Assembly: GCA_946885645.1 (NCBI GenBank) | Contig: CAMPGU010000202.1 | Location: 1 to 7,417 of the forward strand | Origin: an uncultured Haloferula sp. | GTDB lineage: Bacteria; Verrucomicrobiota; Verrucomicrobiae; Verrucomicrobiales; Akkermansiaceae | Direction: 5' to 3' | Length of the DNA: 7,417 bases | Shown: positions 6,341 to 7,417 of the stretch, in pieces | Layout: each line of letters begins with the position of its first letter | How positions within the stretch are numbered: the stretch's first letter is position 1 | The notes under the pieces: model-generated | The model's database searches: none | The model's input: only the letters and a program-made list of their open reading frames with translations | Told to the model about the DNA's origin: nothing | Made by a program: the position numbers and the translations under genes

Positions 6341-7077
6341 TGCGATCTCTCCTGTTATGGTGTCTCCTGATGCTGTCCGCCCGTGGCGGCGAGCACCGGT
6401 ATTTCCAGCTGCCCGTCGGGCCCGGCGGGCGGGCATCCACGGTTCACGCGTATGTGTTCAACTCCGGGCAGGAAACGATCCATGTGATCGACCAGGGAGG
6501 AATCGGGAAACAGTCACACGCGGATCTTGGTGCCGCGGCCGCCTTCGCGGGAGCAAATGCGGGGGCCAACGGCGGGTTTTTCGATCCCGAGGGGAACCCG
6601 CTCGGGATCTTCGTGGCGGACGGGAAGAAAGCAGGGACCCTCTCCGCGCCCGACAGCTTGACCAGCGGAGTGATCTGGACGGATGGACGGAAGATCGGCC
6701 TCACCCGGTCCAAGGCTTTCGATTTCGCGGCGGTAAAGGCCACGCAACTCCTGCAGGCGGGTCCTTTCCTGATTGAAAGCGGAGCGGTGGTCGGCGGTCT
6801 GGAGGCTTCCCGTTTTGCCCGGCGAACCATCATTCTGACGGACGGCGGGAAGCTGTGGGCCATCGCTTACGTGCCCGGTGCCACCCTTGCGGGGCTGGCC
6901 GAGGCGCTCGCCCGACCGGGGGCTTTCCCCCCGTTCCTCCCCCAAGCCGTTCTCAACCTCGACGGGGGCGGTTCCAGCGGCTTTTGGATCAAGCGCCCAA
7001 ATGGCCATCCATTTTACCTCCGCGAAATATCAAAGGTCCGGAACTTCCTCGTGGTAGTCCCTAAAGATCAAGGATGA
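6340..7077 (+). CDS. Phosphodiester glycosidase (NAGPA/DUF2233) family protein, Sec-exported paralogue
   Basis: This 245-residue paralogue lies directly after the lipoprotein gene, in a TGATG arrangement where the upstream TGA and this ATG share one base. The N-terminus MRSLLLWCLLMLSARGGEH is a Sec-type signal with likely cleavage near residues 14-17 and no lipobox cysteine, so the product should be periplasmic or secreted and not lipid-anchored. The domain follows at once without a linker: GANGGFFDPEGNPLGIFVADGKK (75-97), AGPFLIESGAVVGG (140-153), FARRTIILTDGG (159-170), AVLNLDGGGSSGFWI (203-217) and VRNFLVVVP (233-241). It keeps the full LDGGGS motif. Shared blocks with the upstream protein, in the same order, point to tandem duplication followed by divergence. 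The substrate is unknown. Confidence 0.85.
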   Translation: MRSLLLWCLLMLSARGGEHRYFQLPVGPGGRASTVHAYVFNSGQETIHVIDQGGIGKQSHADLGAAAAFAGANAGANGGFFDPEGNPLGIFVADGKKAGTLSAPDSLTSGVIWTDGRKIGLTRSKAFDFAAVKATQLLQAGPFLIESGAVVGGLEASRFARRTIILTDGGKLWAIAYVPGATLAGLAEALARPGAFPPFLPQAVLNLDGGGSSGFWIKRPNGHPFYLREISKVRNFLVVVPKDQG

Positions 7078-7100
7078 AAGGGAGTTGTCGCAATCCCTTT
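7077..7100 (+). terminator. Weak stem-loop after the glycosidase pair
   Basis: AAAGGGA (7077-7083) pairs with TCCCTTT (7094-7100), with an inner TTG/CAA extension past a bulged G. It overlaps the stop codon's last base but lacks a trailing T-run, so any termination would be inefficient; it may only stabilise the mRNA end. Confidence 0.3.
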
Positions 7101-7128
7101 GGACAGAAATCGGGAGCAGTGTTAGTAA
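7099..7128 (+). promoter_or_regulatory. Possible weak promoter for the small lipoprotein gene
   Basis: TTGGAC (7099-7104) is followed, after an 18-base gap, by TAGTAA (7123-7128) in the only AT-rich patch of this gap, about 35 bases before the ATG at 7163. Both matches to the sigma-70 consensus are partial, so this is tentative. Confidence 0.22.
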
Positions 7129-7162
7129 ATTCCCTGTCGCTCACCAGAGACTTCCTGTTTTC

Positions 7163-7417
7163 ATGAAATCCATCTGCTGCGTTTTCGCCGCATTCGCCTT
7201 CGCTTCGTGCGCCCAGGTAACCCACGTCAAAGAGGCGACCGCCGGGGGCTTTTCGAAGGTTTCGGGCGGAGTCGCCAAGCTCGGTGAAGCATCGAAAAGC
7301 TCCTTCGCCAAGCTCATGCCTTCCCGCATCCCGGTCGTGGAAGTCCGCGAGCAGGATCTGCGGGAACTGAAGAGCGGGCAGGATCAGGCCGTGGCTTTCC
7401 AAAAAGCCCGCCGCAAC
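7163..7417 (+). CDS. Small lipoprotein of unknown function, partial (3' end outside window)
   Basis: The 85 codons visible run off the right edge. The N-terminus MKSICCVFAAFAFASC is a short lipoprotein signal peptide with lipobox FASC and likely lipidated Cys16. The region after it (AQVTHVKEATAGGFSKVSGGVAKLGEAS) is rich in Gly, Ser, Ala and Lys; the remainder (MPSRIPVVEVREQDLRELKSG) is more polar and charged. I do not recognise a domain. The 85-bp gap to the upstream glycosidase gene holds a weak stem-loop and a weak promoter match, so it is probably a separate unit. No clear Shine-Dalgarno is seen. An upstream alternative start is not evident. Confidence 0.7.
   Translation, partial: MKSICCVFAAFAFASCAQVTHVKEATAGGFSKVSGGVAKLGEASKSSFAKLMPSRIPVVEVREQDLRELKSGQDQAVAFQKARRN

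Overview
This GC-rich window looks like a chromosomal segment from a Verrucomicrobiota-type bacterium (Luteolibacter/Haloferula-like). That placement is an inference from base composition, from the MetK and AhcY sequence types, from the free-standing S23-type gene and from the paired exported phosphodiester-glycosidase-family proteins. No rRNA or other taxonomic marker is present.

Layout. Positions 1-1123 (minus) hold the N-terminal two thirds or less of a ligase-associated DEXH-box (Lhr-like) DNA-repair helicase; it runs off the left edge. Its last 53 bases contain a small inversion flanked by perfect 11-bp inverted repeats that scrambles a conserved stretch. A strong intrinsic terminator (1188-1218) separates it from the methyl-cycle block. 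That block, also on the minus strand, is metK (SAM synthetase, 4363-3191), then a four-helix-bundle S23/IVP-family gene (3121-2717) enclosed by 34-bp inverted repeats, then ahcY (SAH hydrolase, 2664-1246). Divergent from metK, across a 51-bp spacer, lies an ArsR-type HTH fused to a SAM-dependent methyltransferase domain (4415-5341, plus). After it comes an approximately 99-bp imperfect palindrome (5348-5446). Two tandem, coupled paralogues of the phosphodiester glycosidase (NAGPA/DUF2233) family follow: a lipoprotein (5507-6340) and a Sec-exported form (6340-7077). The start of a small unidentified lipoprotein gene (7163 onward) runs off the right edge.

How it fits together. MetK makes SAM and AhcY removes SAH, the product and inhibitor of methyltransferases. 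The divergent ArsR-methyltransferase fusion is well placed to sense SAM or SAH and control this pair, as described for SahR-like regulators in Proteobacteria. The S23 gene appears to be an inserted unit: it has its own inverted-repeat ends, a much better Shine-Dalgarno sequence than its neighbours and no role in the pathway. Removing it leaves a compact metK-ahcY operon with about a 50-bp gap. The most notable signals are the inverted-repeat-bounded S23 unit, the 31-bp flip inside the helicase gene, and the candidate SAH-responsive divergent promoter.
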